Notes under the pieces: generated by a model | Told to the model about the DNA's origin: nothing | Database searches by the model: none | What the model saw: only the letters and a program-made list of their open reading frames with translations | In this document: positions 20,701 through 33,900 of the stretch, in pieces | How positions within the stretch are numbered: position 1 is the first letter of the stretch | Layout of the letters: each line of letters starts with the position of its first letter | Source of the DNA: Symsagittifera roscoffensis | Lineage: Eukaryota > Xenacoelomorpha > Acoela > Convolutidae | Reading direction: 5' to 3' | Length of the DNA: 64,000 bases | Assembly: GCF_963678635.1 (NCBI RefSeq) | Contig: NC_087062.1 | Span: 17,349,789 to 17,413,788 of the forward strand | Translations under genes and position numbers: made by a program

Positions 20701-23700
20701 GTGATGTCGATCGTTTGATTGTCGGTATTTCCTTTTCCTTCATTTTCAAAACAGTTGGTCGGCCCGGCAACAAAGCATACTTTCCTGTCACAGTTTCATC
20801 AGTCGTGATTTCGGAAGCTGAGATCTCCGCGGGAATCAATTCTGCTCTCATAACTTCAGCGTTTGCGGACACTTCGGTTTGATTGAGCTTACACTCATAT
20901 TTGTTTCGCTCACTTAAGCCAATAGGTCCGATGCTTTCATTTGACTCATTCGTACCTTCTTTTAACTCTTCGGCTTTGTTAAATTTCTTCTTAATTCCTG
21001 CATTTCGAGTCGGGGATAGGTCCACATTTCTAGAAACGGGCGCTTCTGACTTCAAAGTTCCTATATCTTCATCTGACGTATCAATAGCTTTGTTGGAAGA
21101 AACATGTGTAAATTCAGTGTATGTTGCACCTCCTGTATGTTTTAGATATTCGTTTTCCTTTTTCGATGACGCCATTCCACTGGAAGAAAATGGGTTAGTC
21201 TCGCGCTCCGTTGAAACCTTGGTCGAAAAGCTAGCTGGACCTGGTTTCTCGGAAGACATAGTCATGTTATCTCCGAATCTCGCTTGGACATTAAGAGGCG
21301 TAGAAACACTGACAGGTGCCGACTCAAGTTCCCGACGATGATCTTCGGGAACGACTATTATTTCATCTTCTCCGACATCTGACAGTGGAGGTTTCGATTC
21401 CACTTTAATCGGTTGATAGACTTCAGTTTGTAGTTCATTAGCAGCGGAGTCACTGAATGGTTCGAAGGATTTATTGCCTCCCGCTCCACTTACACTCTCG
21501 ATTGATCCCTTGGCTAACATTCTCTCAGAGTGTTCCGTTCTTTCAGGCGTCCCCGTTTTGGTATGAACATCGCCGGAACTCAAAGGCATCCCTTCATTAT
21601 TTGTGGCCGCATCTTTGAATTCACTTTCTAAATCTGGACTTGCTTCGTCTCCAATCAAAACGTATTCGTCACCTTCTCCGTCGATTTCGTCCTCGTCTCC
21701 TCGACTGGGTTCGTTCACCATTGAAAGGTGTTTGTCGCTGCTTACTTCATCTAACAGACTTTTTGACCTCAGTTCCAAATTCCCAGTTCGGTCTTTCTCA
21801 TCATCGTCTAAATCCTCCTCTAAATTCCGACTCTGCTCCGCTCCGTCTAGAAGATCCTCCTTCGATCTTTCTTCGAGAATAATTTCTTTATCGCTGAACA
21901 AATTGTTTCTTCGACCAAATTGACTACTTGAGCTATCACTGTGGTTAAGAATATCGTACTTGCGTTTCAGCAGAGCCGTGTATATAACCAGAGCATAGTC
22001 TGGACATACGCCGTCAATCACTTCATTGGCCTTCAGTATATTCTGAGACATGCTGAGTCTATCCTCCGCGAACATGAGAGCATAAGTGAGATTCAACAGG
22101 GGCTTATCCGGTTTTGATCTGGCCGCCGAATCCGGACACACTTTGTCAATCAACATCGCTAAATTGTGACTACTTTTAAACACTGTTTGTAACTCATCTT
22201 TCTCAGGATTGACGCCACATTCTGGCATGATTTCCACAATCCAGTCCATCAGCCACAACTTCCCGTAAGCCAGACACTTCTCCTCTGGTTCCAGCTCACA
22301 GTCGCAGATGCAGAAGTGGAGCATGAGGATCCACAAGATGTCCAGCACTGCAGTCTCTTCAGCTTTCATGATTTCTTCAGAGGAGACATCAACTTCAGCC
22401 CCCTCGCATCGCAGGTAGTCAAAGAGATTTTCAATCACCTCTTTTGCCTGTGAAAAATTTCCTTTGAATATCAATTTCATGAAACAGCAAACAGTATTAA
22501 ACTTGTTAAGATTTTTAAAAAACATGTTTTTCAAGATTTAAAAACTTTTTAAGCTTATATGCTGCATTTTTGGATGTAAGAGGATGCCTATGAAATAGAC
22601 TTTAATTTTGCACAGAATGTTCCGACCGTAGTCTTTAGAAACCTACGGTTAAGAAAGTTTTTTTTCTAAATTAGTTTAGTTTTTTCTGCTTGGTGTGATA
22701 AGAGAATCTGACGTAAAGTCATACTAATATTAGCATGTAAGGATGTAAGAGGATGCCTATGAAATAGACTTTAATTTTGCACTGAATGTTCCGACCATAG
22801 TCTTTAGAAACCAACGGTTAAGAAAGTTTTTTTTTCTAAATTAGTTTAGTTTTTTCTGCTTGGTGCGATAAGAGAATCTGACGTTAAGTCATACTAATAT
22901 AAGCAAACTGGACTTAAGTTTTTGTAGAAAAATTAATAGAAAAACCAAAAAAAAGTTCAACATTTTTTGCAGAGAACTTGAAGTTTTTGGTTCCCAAAAT
23001 GAAGCTAAACAACTCCAGAAACCAGTTTTACATGCTTAAGTTGAATTTAAGGTCTTAAATTAAGCATAATTCATCTGTTGTAAGCCTGTTCGCTTGCTTT
23101 ATTCGCTCAAATTAAGACAAAAAATCAAAAATTTAAAACCGGTTTTTCTCGACACTATGAAAACTTTTTTTGAAATTTTTTTAATGTTCTAATCGCGACT
23201 GAAAGGTCTTTAATATGATTTTTTACTCAACCGTGCCCGATGATTATTTGTGGTAGCTGATTTTGCGTGGAAAACAAAAAAACTAAAACACACCCGAATA
23301 CAAAGTTCCTCCTCATTTTCAATGGTCGGAACAACAAGGATAGCCGGCTACTGTGCAAGTAGCACAGAATATTCCCATCACAAGCTTAAACAAATACAAA
23401 AATGAATTATCAAGTTGGTGTGATTTTTTCTGCATATTTTGTTTTTAAAAATCTGAACGAAAAATTAGAACTTTTTGAGAGTCATAGTAAAATAAGTCAA
23501 TTGGAAAAAAAAAGTTAGAAATTTCAAAAAAATTTTGCGGAAACTTTCTAAATTTTCAAGTTTTTGATTCCCAAAATTGCGCCAAAAAACTCCAAAAACT
23601 ACCTTTACCTGAATAAAACTAAGTTTTCACGGCTTAAATTAAGCTTAAATAAGCTATTGCAATACCTAACTACCTCACTAATTAGCTCGAAATTAGACCA

Positions 23701-25657
23701 AAAATCTAAAATTTCAAACCGGTTTTTCTCGACTAGGGAAAAAACATTTTAAAAAATTTTAATGTTCGAATCACGACTGAAAGGGCTTTAATATGATATA
23801 TCACTCAACCCAGTCCGATGATTATTTGTGGTAGGATTTTGCGTGGAAAAAAAAGAAAAAACTAAAACACCCGAATACAAATTCTTCCCCATTTTCAATG
23901 GTCGGAACAAAAACACACCCGAATACGAAGTTCCTCCTCATTTTCAATGGTCAAAAATCACCAACAAAAGGGCAAAAATCTGACGAAAACATGCAAAGAA
24001 AAATTCACTGCAATAGCCATGCAACATCTACAGAGAATCCAGCAAATAGCTCTCCTACATGGAGCACCTTGGTACATTAACCATTTCTTATTTTCAACTT
24101 TAGGGTAAAAAATCTAGAACCCGGTGTTATACCCTTGTTATTGCAAGGGCAAAAACTGGAACAACAGGCGTTTTTTAATTCCGCATCAAAAGCATATAAT
24201 ACAAATCAAATTTTAAAACTAAAATCAAACAAGTTTTCGCGCGCCACATAATGAAAAGCAAATAACTTACTCAATTTGCTTCCATTTGCAGAGTGAATTT
24301 GAAGTGAATTTAACATGATTAGGACAGGCAAACAGCAAATAAATAAATCTAACCGTGATCATATTTTAAGACTTTTTTTGAAAAAAAAAAAACGAATGAA
24401 AGACCGACATGGCCTAAACAACTGTCTTGACTTCGTTCATTGACGCTTCAGAAATAGAAACAAAATAAAGCTTCATATTAGTGGAAACAATCGCTTCAAT
24501 AAGGTAGAAACAGCTGTAGCATATAGGGGTAAATGCATTTTGATACACCCACCCAACCCTCTCTTAAAAGGTAAATAAGTGAATACGCAGACTAGCTTCA
24601 CTCGTCACAAGCAGAATCACAAGAAAAAGAGTTTTGAAACTGGATCAATCGATAACTTTTGTATTCAGCTGAAAAATCTGATAATTTAAATCCCATTTCG
24701 AAACTAACAGTGTATCATGCTTTTCATGACCTTTGCACTTAGGCTGTTCGATAGTGGAGTTTGCCTTCCTTTTAATAAAGGAAATGAGTTGGACTTGAAA
24801 AGAAATCACAAATAAAACCTCGAAAAATCAAATTTGAGCGTGAACTAAGACTTTTTGCTGAAAACAAAATCATCGAGACCAATAAAAGAGTCTTCTCTGC
24901 GTTAATTGGCTCTTAATCAGATGTTTGAAAATAAGTTCATCTTGAAAAAAAAACAAAGCTGGTAAAAAAAACATTTCCGTTCTCCGAAAGTCTGAACAAT
25001 CTTGAAATTTTTTTATTCCGCCATGAATTCTAAAACTCACGTCAGAGAACCTTTCCGCTATTTTCATTCTGCGGTACTTTTGAATGGTAAATAAAACAAA
25101 ATTTGAAGAGTTAGGTTAAAGCGTCAAGCCAAAATACAGACGCAGACGCATGGGCGTCACAGACGTTTACACTTTTCTCGGCAAAAAAATCCCTCATCAC
25201 TTAATACATTTTAAAAAAATTGACCCTTTTGGCACTCGTTTAGAAGTATGATCACCGAAAAAATTTCTTCGTTAGATTTAGCATTCAATTTATCTATACA
25301 TATGAAACTATCAAAAACATGAATTCATTGTCAAAACTTGTAACTACCAGTTAACAACTTTTCTATCTGACTTTTAAATAGGAACATCGGTAGTTTTTGG
25401 GGCCCATACATGTAAGCGATGTTTTTAACGGGACTATACTTCTAAACGAATACCATACTTTTATAATTGAATTAACATTAAATTGCTACCTGTTGCTTGG
25501 AGTGAGTGTTATCTGCACTGTGCCATTTGGGGGTGAGACTAGACTTAGTGAGGATGTCTGCGAGGAGGCAGAGCAGTCGCCCGTCTTGGAAGTCTCTCAG
25601 ACTAGCCGCACTCTCCTTCTCCTCTCGCAACACTGTATTCGCCCACCCAAGGTACAC
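17795..25657 (-). CDS. Tandem calponin-homology, coiled-coil protein; two 3'-most coding exons (5' exons not found)
   Basis: Exons 25657-25490 (168 nt) and 22447-17795 (4653 nt) join in phase 0: CAACAG|GTAGCA to TTTTCACAG|GCAAAA. The first encodes the front of a CH domain (VYLGWANTVLREE, LRDFQDGRLLCLLADIL). The second completes CH1 (VLDILWILMLHF, the counterpart of filamin LILGLIWTLIL; to about 22304) and gives CH2 (about 22276-21959: KLWLMDWIVEIMP, CPDYALVIYTALLKRKYD). There follow a long acidic/Ser-rich disordered region, two coiled-coil stretches (about 20260-19960 and 19850-19580) and a disordered, Arg/Ser-rich C-terminus ending WGSGSYR. Paired CH domains normally form an F-actin-binding module. 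I do not recognise the whole architecture, so no gene symbol is given. The ATG at 22534 is intronic and is not the start. At least one upstream exon with the initiator must lie beyond 25657. Confidence 0.82.
22572..22908. repeat. 169-bp tandem duplication
   Basis: Units 22572-22740 and 22741-22908 both begin GGATGTAAGAGGATGCCTAT and contain GAATGTTCCGACC(G/A)TAGTC and ACGGTTAAGAAAG. They differ at only a handful of positions. The GTTCCGACC core is M2-derived. Confidence 0.9.
23334..23908 (+). mobile_element. M2-family repeat, directly following another M2 end
   Basis: Begins ACAAGGATAGCCGGCTACTG with hairpin CTGTGCAAGTAGCACAG and ends CATTTTCAATGGTCGGAACA. It is immediately preceded by CATTTTCAATGGTCGGAACA, the end of another copy. 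Just after it, a further partial end (CTCATTTTCAATGGTC) occurs near 23945. Confidence 0.7.
24640..24914 (+). mobile_element. F1 element, 3' part
   Basis: Shares GCTGTTCGATAGTGGAGTTTG, the TCAAATTTGAGCGTGAAC block and the end AAAGAGTCTTCTCTGCGTTAATTGGCTCTT with the F1 copies at 11930-12145 and 39690-39920. The left terminus is missing. Confidence 0.55.
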
Positions 25658-27187
25658 CTGACAAACATTATTACACGTCACAACTCACTTCTTTGATTAA
25701 TAATGTTTTAAACAACAGGAAGCTTGCACATAATCGACTAGTGTGTCTATCGCTAAAAACTGAAACAAACTCGACTGCTAGACAATGTTCAAAAATACTT
25801 TATGGACACTTTCAGCATGAAAAATTATATTCTCGAATGGACAAAATCTTTATGACAGCCAGAAACTCGACTTCACAATTCACAAGCAACACTCGCAACT
25901 CGGTGCAACTTTTTTTGGCATCTGCATACAATTCACACATTGATTCACACGACACATGAAGAATAATAAACGGGATGATATGATTTTAAAATATCTTTCA
26001 AGAGGCTTTCTAGAGGGAATGTGAAGCGATGCGATAACTTACCATATAAAGAGTTCACACTCTAAAAAGTGAAAAGGTAAACTGATAAAAAATTAATTCA
26101 TGATCAAACGTTTTCAAGTTCACGCAATTTACCACTTCAAGCTACTGATCGCGATCATAACTGTTTTTGAGTTCTTTCATCATAAGTTAATGCAATAAAC
26201 TCGACTTCTTTGAAAATTCGAAGTAATCGTTTCTTGGTAATTGTTAATTACCGCATAAGCAACGCAATAAGTTGTTCAATTAAAAATACTTGACTAGCTC
26301 CCACATTTAATTTGTCAAAGGAACTTGTAACATAAGTCTAGCGAACCTTGATAACATTTTGCATCGCATTGACTGGGTTGGAACTATCTTGCTCGGCAAC
26401 TTGTGATTCCATTTCTTATACTTGATACTTCGTCTTTTTCGACTTCTGATACGTCAGTAGGTAACTAACTCACTTCAGATTTTCCCTTTACACATAACTC
26501 GTCTGAAATCAAATAAGATTTAGTTAAATTAATTGTTTACACAGTGCTGTACATCAAGTTTTGGTACTATGATACGTCGTTCCTATTTTACGACGTTTAA
26601 AGGCTGATCAATTCTAAAATTTGTCTCAAAGCGCATTCGGCGCATACTTACAAATTTTATGGACAGGAAGCGAGCGCCAAATAAAGGCCAAAAAACGGCA
26701 TTTTTGACACATTTTCTCAAAAGTGGGTATTGTGGCTTAAAAAGACCCTCTCCTCCGTAAGAAAAAATTCTGGATCCGTCATTGCTTTTAACTGAAATTA
26801 AGCTAATTATTCCATATAACATTAACTAAATTTTAAATGGCATGAAGACATGAAGTGGATGTTAAAATACAGTGGGGTTTTTCATGAATCTATTGAAATA
26901 TGTTTCAGAAAAAGGAAGCAATGATAACTAAATGTAATCTTGAGAATTTGAATTCCGCTTTAATTTGACATGCAAGGCTTAATTTAGTTTACGCCCAAAA
27001 AGACATCAAAAAATTCATTAAATTTAAAATGCCTTGTAGCTCTTACAGTTAAATTTGGTCGCTTCTATTCAATATTTTAACGTCAAAAACCAAATATTTT
27101 TTAATTGATATAAAAAATTCAGTCATAAAAAGGTAAGAGGAAACTGAATCCCTAAAAATTCAACATTAACAAAATTAACTCATCCGT

Positions 27188-27224
27188 AGGCGAAGCGAAG
27201 CTTCACGTTACTTGCAATACCGAA
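27188..27224 (+). repeat. Short hairpin repeat (GCGAAG/CTTC family)
   Basis: GGCGAAGCGAAGCTTCACG then TTACTTGCAATACCG; a diverged copy of the family at 9840. Confidence 0.5.
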
Positions 27225-29348
27225 CGAGAAAATAAACTTATTGCAAAAACCATTAAGAATTAGCACACAGTCAACACCGTAGAGGTGTTGTTTATTTCCG
27301 ATTTCCAGAAATTTGCTAAGCAATTAAACATCCAGCATAAAGACTTTTCAAAATTTATACAAAATTCGCAGAAAAAACTACAAAATAGGCTAAAAATGGA
27401 AACAAAATTGAGATGAAAGCCGCTAGGAAGAATAAATTTTTTAGAATCTGAAAAAAAAACAATCTATCAAAACTTTTCTATGTTTGTCTCGAATCGTTTG
27501 GAATGGATTTCATTTCAACAAAAAAATTGTTAGCACAACTGAAAACTAAATTGAAATCGACAGAAATCATTCGAAGCGGTAACAAAACCGACAATACAAT
27601 ACGCAAACCCGTTGAGCCGAACATTTTGTTTACAAAAAACGAACATTTAAAATCTCAAAAAATTGTAAAATCCCCTTAAAACATATCAATAATTATGGTT
27701 TTTTGCTCATCAAACGAGGCAATATGAGGCTATTAGCTCGTGATAATATAAACCGAAAGCTTTCAAGCCAAAAAAAGGAAAACAAAAAAACTGAACTTGT
27801 ACTAAAATCAGAGTTGATAAACATTAACTTCGAATTGAACGGGCATTTAAAACGCAAACATGCTAAAAGTATGTCTCTGTTAGTGAACGATGTTACAGAT
27901 TTTGAGATGACCACTAATTTCATTCATCTTGTGAACAAAGTTATTGACGGGAAAAGATATGTATATCACCCAATCTGTCGAAACATATATCTTTCAACTC
28001 AGACAAACAATAGATAACCCACATAAAAAAATCACACATGAGGCCAACACTTTCGTAACTTATTTGACAAAAATGCAAATGTCATTTTCAAAAAACGTCG
28101 AAAAGCTAACTTAATTTTAAAAAATATAGAAATTTGTCAATTTGTCAACATTCCGATACATTTTTCAGCCCCTCGTAGAATTTTTATTATCTTAATGATA
28201 AAAAAACTCTATTCCACGCCGATTCCAATTGAACCGTGATAATCAAACTTAGATATTTTTGAATTATAAAGAACTTTTAGCTATTTGTGCAAGAACTTGA
28301 GGAAACTGTGTGCATTTTTTCTTTTAATTTTTTTGCTTCATCGCTTTTATCTCAAAAAAACTCTCGACTTAGCATCTGACTTCGTTTTTTATCAGTCTGA
28401 ATTCTAAAGATTCGTTTTCGAAGTTTTGAGAATAAAAATTGTTGCACGGTTTTGGCTAATTTGTTTATCTTACGCACTTGGCAAATAACGAACACTTTCA
28501 AAAAACACATTCCGGATTTTTGTTTTGAGTCAACAGAATTTTTTAGGCTCCAATTGCATGTAGTTTGTTGTAATTTGATCACGGCTTAATCAAAATTTCT
28601 AGATTACTGGTGGAACTTTATTTTTGGGTATATCGATATTTGTTTTCGATTGTATAAGAACTAGTTTTCAAGGTCATTTAAAAAAGTCTCCCGCCTTCTA
28701 CTTTAGATAAGTTGCCAATGTGACAAAATTGCGCCACAGTTTCTTAAAAATAGATTCAGCTTTTCTTATAATATCATCAATCTCTATTCGCCAAATTAAC
28801 ACTCCATTTATCCCTTCAACTTGATCAGGACTAATAGAGTAGTACAGGTAGTACAGGTAGTCTAAGGTAGTACAGCCATAAAACTTAACTACATGCCTCT
28901 GATTTTTGGTAACTACACAACTATTTATGAGCTCGTTAATTTCTTTCGTCATCATCGCATTTTTATTCAAAAAGCTTAAAGCTGAAATTTTCAAAAAAAA
29001 CTTTGATGATTTCATTGACGCAGTGCAGTGTATATAGATCAACTTTTCGTAAAAGCTTTTACTGCTTCAAAAAACTTCGAGAGTTTGAATTAAATCTACA
29101 AACTAAAATCTAAATTACTAGCTTGTGGTTCGAAAGTGAACTTAAACGAAATATTCTTAATTTATAAATTGTGCTAGTCTTTGGACAATCATTCGAATAA
29201 CAGTAATTTTCATTTGAGTATCGACAGGGAATATCCCTTAGTTTAATTCTCAAGGAAGCTTGTGATAAAGCATACGGATAAACCCATGATGAAGCGTAAG
29301 TTAAACCGAATATGATTTTTACAATCATTGTTTCAAAAAAAATAAATA

Positions 29349-29384
29349 CCGAGGGGAAGCTGAGCTTCACACCACCTGCGGTAG
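29349..29384 (+). repeat. Short hairpin repeat, diverged
   Basis: CCGAGGGGAAGCTGAGCTTC then ACACCACCTGCGGTAG. Same layout as the copy at 41509. Confidence 0.45.
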
Positions 29385-30470
29385 AAATATATCAACTTAT
29401 ACGAAGAAAAATGGAACACTAAATGAGTGAAACTTATTCTACAGTTTGTTCGTATCTTAAGCAACGATATGCGCTTTACTAAATGCATTGAGAAATTAAC
29501 GAGGTAAAAAAATTATTCAAAATAATAGCAAAAGTATAAAACAAATTAAACCCGATTTTTGAATATCTTACAAAACCTAGTTTTGGAAAAATTGTATCTT
29601 TTTGATTGCGACTGAATAATCAAACTTTATTGGGACTAGCTATGATCGCGTGGAAAAGATCCATTCTAGAGCACAGTTTCTTCCCTCCCACTGGTGACAG
29701 TCGGAACAAATATTTCCAGTGTCCAACAATAAAATCTATTGAGAATTTCTGGTGCAACAAAAAAACCTTTTCCAACAAACAACTGGTCCGCATACCATTC
29801 CTAACAAGCGATGATTTGTAAAAAGCGACAAAGAGAAACATATCTTAAGGCGACTATACATAACAGGCGATATTTCCTAACTAGCCAAATTGACTGGCGA
29901 ATAAGTTTCAAGCAATTCATTGGCAAGTACCGACCGTTCGCATGAGGACTGAAATGGCTTTAAAAAGATCTTTTCTTTCGGGCATCCGCCGTTCAATTGT
30001 GGTGCCTGATTTTGCAGCTGCTTAGCGAAAACAAGCGAAAAACGGCTTAAAAATTACAAAAAAAAATTCTGAGAACATCAGTTCTGAGAACATTCGGAAA
30101 TAATCGGTTCCTGATTTTGCGTAAAAATATGCATTCGAGTACCAAGTTTAAAGTGCGGGACAAAAACGAGCTTCATTATTGCATTTGCTGTTTTTAGCTA
30201 GCAATACTTTCAATTCCGCTGGTTTCATTGACCTATGACCTATGTTGAAAACATTGACCTGTTCTTGACAAAACAATTCTACTAAAAAATCTCGCAAGCG
30301 CCTGATTGTAGAACTTGAGATAAATGCTGAAATTAAGAAAGGGAAAAACATTGGTTGAATGACTAGATAAATTTGCTTCAGTTCAGTAATAACCAATTAA
30401 ACCCAGTTTCAAAAACCAAATGAGAAAATCAGTCAAAATTGTACATCGGAGAATGAAGAGGGAAAAGTTA

Positions 30471-30970
30471 AGTTGACTGACTGGGCAACATGACCCGAAG
30501 AAAAAAGAACCCACTTTCGGGCAAACACCTCATCGTCCCCGGTCGAACACTTGGCAGTTTTATCTTCCTAATATCCAATCCAATTTCCCTTTCCTTTGTC
30601 TGTAAAATAAACATCCCCTAAATCAACCACCTCTCTTGTTCACACCTCACAGACTCGTGGGAAATTTATGACTCCTATCTATGCGATTAAATATATTTAT
30701 GCCCCCAATTCACTTCGCATCCGTTTTGGCATATTTAAGATCAGATAACCCAGAATTTTTGCCTAATCGGGAAACAGACCAATTTAGGGGGCGAAAAAAC
30801 CACACCATAAATCACTTTTACAGCTTTTTCCGTTAGAAGATAGCCCAGAAAACCAGAAATATATGTGCTTCATTTCTTCGTCTATCTGTTCCAGATTGAA
30901 TTAACCAACTGACTTCGACGAAAAAATCTAGTCAACGAAAAGAAGAAACCAATTCAACCATACCATCAAG
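30471..30970 (+). promoter_or_regulatory. Putative promoter / 5' UTR region of the secreted-peptide gene
   Basis: Base composition becomes more C-rich here than in the flanks. TATA-like AAATATATTTATGC lies at about 30687 and AAATATATGTGC at about 30857. A strong 3'-splice-site-like sequence, TTCGTCTATCTGTTCCAG, ends at 30894, followed by 76 nt of leader and the ATG at 30971. The region may contain a 5'-UTR intron or a trans-splice acceptor. Confidence 0.35.
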
Positions 30971-33900
30971 ATGACAAGTTTCAGCGCAGCTCAAATGATC
31001 GCCTCAGTTCTTTTATTCGGTAAGATGATTTTCAACAAATTAATTTCTGAACTTTTTTATAATTAAAATGAGCTGCTGATTTCATGTCATCGCAACTAGC
31101 AATGCCTTATATTCCGTATGTTTCAAACTTCAATCTAATGGTATCCGTCTATGTTATGGTCTTTTATCCGTATTCCAGACAGGGCTGTCATAGTGTTAAC
31201 TTGAATGTTTTTAACATGTTGATTATATGAAAAAAAAACACGTAAGAAACAAAATTGAGTTCTAAAATCACTCATTGAGTTGTTCAAAGAGAAAAACCAG
31301 CTTTCCAGCCTACTCGACGCTGAAAGAACTTCAGATTTTTCCATAGGTGACTCCGAGAGTTGAGAAACACCGCTCCACTCCAGCAGTGGAGGAGATAGCA
31401 TTTGCCTAGCCGACCAATTTTTTCGATGAAATACGAAAAAACATCTACATTCGAATTGAAAGCTCGAATTGTTAAAAACGATGTGTTAATAACGTGTAAA
31501 ATATAAGTCTGTTAATAACACCTTGTTAACAACATGACAACCCTGATTCCAGATAAGGGAAAATCGGCACTGATTTCTCCAACAAAAGCAATACAAAAAA
31601 CTTTACAAAATAGCATGGCCACGTTTTTTATCGATTGAGTGATGTTGATAGAAAAAAACAGTAACTTAAACAAACTAATAAATTTAATAACGAACTTTTT
31701 TTTTAATAACGAACCAAAACTATCAATCTCTCAAGGTATTCAATCTCTTAAAGACACTTATTGCTAGCAAAATTATGACTATAGTCATCAATTTTCTCGA
31801 GGGGGGCGCATTTTCAACAAATAATAGACATTTTTGTCGACCTTTTTTTGAAAAAAAAAAAATTGGCACAAATACGTTTTACGCACTTTTGGAAAGTTTT
31901 AACCAACGAAATTGCGTTTTTCAGCGCACTACCTCTCTAAATTCGTATATATTGGTTGGAAACTAAATTTAGGTGAATCAAACCCGAAACTTTTTTGCTC
32001 AAATATATTATTCAACTGTTAAGTACTCTAGAATGTTCAGCATAAAGCATTAAAATGACCTGCGGCAACTAAGTCAACTAAATCGGTAAATGAAATGCAT
32101 CAAAAACTATTAAGGCTAAAATTACCTTACTTCCATCAGAAAATAAAAGAACAGTAAATTATTTCAAAAGCAAACAACCGCGGGAAATGATTAAATAGAG
32201 TGGTTTATTTGTCGATTTTCAAAATAGAGTGGTTTATTGTCACCATCGCATCTGAAGTAGATCAGTCAACAAAAATCTGTTATCACTCATACTTTGTTCT
32301 GATAAACAAGTTACAATCAGGAAAAAGTCGAGAACCTGATATGATAACGAATTTTTTCCCTTGAAAAAAAAATATATTTTTTTTCTCCACATTGAAAAAT
32401 GTAGTCCACATTTCACCGCAAGTGGAATCACGACAAAAATAGAAAACGAAAAATCACTGGACCCCATTTGATTCAATAATTTGCGCGCAAAAAAGTTCGC
32501 TGTACTGATCAAATTAATACTTGGAGTTATAAACACGCCAAACTGCATTTGGTAAACAGGTGAAAAAACGTTGAAAACAGGTTAAAAATAAACAAGCGAA
32601 TCTGCACTTCGCTAAAAACACCAGCAACAAAACGGAGACAAGTCATTTGCCTTAACCGACAAGTCAATGCTGCTTTGGCAACACTATTATAACCCAAGCG
32701 AAAATAGTAAGACTAGACAGTTGCGGCGCACAGAAACTGCATTCCGACTACATCAAAAAAAATTAATATTTTTTAATGTTGTTCAAGTTTGTGTCGTTTT
32801 TTGTGCATCGTGTGATGACAGAAACCAGACAAAAAAATGCCATGGTTCTGATGTCAAAAAACTCGTTATTTACTCATAATTTTTCACAGAGACCAAACCT
32901 GGCATCACAAACAAAAATAGCATTGCAAGCTAGCAAGCAGAAAATGATAAGAAAATCACCTAGTCCCATTTTTTTTTTAAAAATGATGATCAATATGAGA
33001 AAACACGCTCAGCAACACAATCGCCGGCTATTACTATGAATAAAGTATCCTTGGCTCTTTTTCCTCCTTCTCCTCCACGCCCCACCTCACATGAACATAA
33101 TTTTTACACAGAGGCGCTTCGCAAACAACACTGGCGAGAACACAAAAAAGCAGCTTTATAAAGTGAAATATGAAAAAATAGAAATAAGAAACTATTTAGT
33201 AAAACTTTGCTACGTATGGGCTTCGAACCTGCGACCTCGAGAATTGGAGTCTCACACCATTTGAGTCTAATAACCGGCAAACACTAGTCACAAATAAAGC
33301 AGCTACATATGCTAACAAATTGGCAATACTAAGCAGCAAAAATGGCACCAAATAGAAATAGACACTATTTTGCAAGTAATAATTTGAATTATAACAAATT
33401 GAAGGCATCCACACTAATTTTGCATGTAATAAATTGGAAAGCATAAAGCAACATTGTATAAATTATGCATTTCAAAAAATTGCAAGTTATATTGAGTTTG
33501 AAAATTGCTGAAATCGAGTTTTATGATTGTTGTCGTTTGAAACAAATAATTTTTTTCGGTTCATTTGATGAATTCAAAATGTTTCAACTGTGTTAACTTT
33601 TTTCCATTCGATTGTCAAAACCTTTATCAAAAAACCGTAAAGGTGCCCTAAAATGGGAACCAATATTTGGGACTTAGGTTAGAAAAAAAGAATAGTCGTA
33701 GTATAACACTAACACTCACTAAAGTTCGCTAGTGTAAATAGTGTAATGAGGGGTTTAACAAGATCAAATATAAAGAACTAATAGGTTTGTCAGCATACCA
33801 ATTTAAATAACAATCGATCAATGTGAACAGGAAAATTCGATCAAAGAAAAAAATTTACTAGTGAGGGGAAAAAGAGAGCCGTAATATTTATCGAGAGGCA

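Larger units (their letters stand above)
22448..25489. other. Intron of the tandem-CH gene, rich in M2 repeats
   Basis: Holds a 169-bp tandem duplication (22572-22908), head-to-tail M2 sequences (to 23908) and an F1 3' end (to 24914). No additional exon is required by phase. The stretch 25000-25480 shows nothing. Confidence 0.6.
25658..30470. other. Long gene-poor stretch
   Basis: No exon or RNA gene that I can support; the missing 5' exons of the tandem-CH gene could lie here. It contains a degraded MITE-like piece at about 26640-26785 (ends near GGATCCGTCATTGC), GCGAAGC-type hairpin repeats at 27188 and 29349, and M2-like debris at 29590-30140. Confidence 0.4.

Noticed and set aside
20883-21341. 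152-codon plus-strand ORF
   Set aside because: Antisense shadow of the tandem-CH exon; Ser/Phe-rich composition typical of an antisense frame.
22448-22534. ATG at 22534 as start of the tandem-CH protein
   Set aside because: The codons before 22447 are intronic: a good 3' splice site lies at 22448, and the upstream exon at 25490-25657 supplies the missing front of the CH domain in phase.
26640-26785. Third hAT-like MITE copy
   Set aside because: It shares a GGATCC...-like end and some GGCGC blocks, but the left terminus and duplication are missing. Too weak to call.
27703-28017. 104-codon plus-strand ORF rich in Lys and Asn
   Set aside because: No recognisable domain, no splice context, and composition that simply reflects AT-rich DNA. 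I cannot support it as a gene.
28698-29042. 114-codon minus-strand ORF with a YLYYLYY micro-repeat
   Set aside because: The repeat comes from GTAGTACAG tandem copies. No domain and no neighbouring exon evidence.
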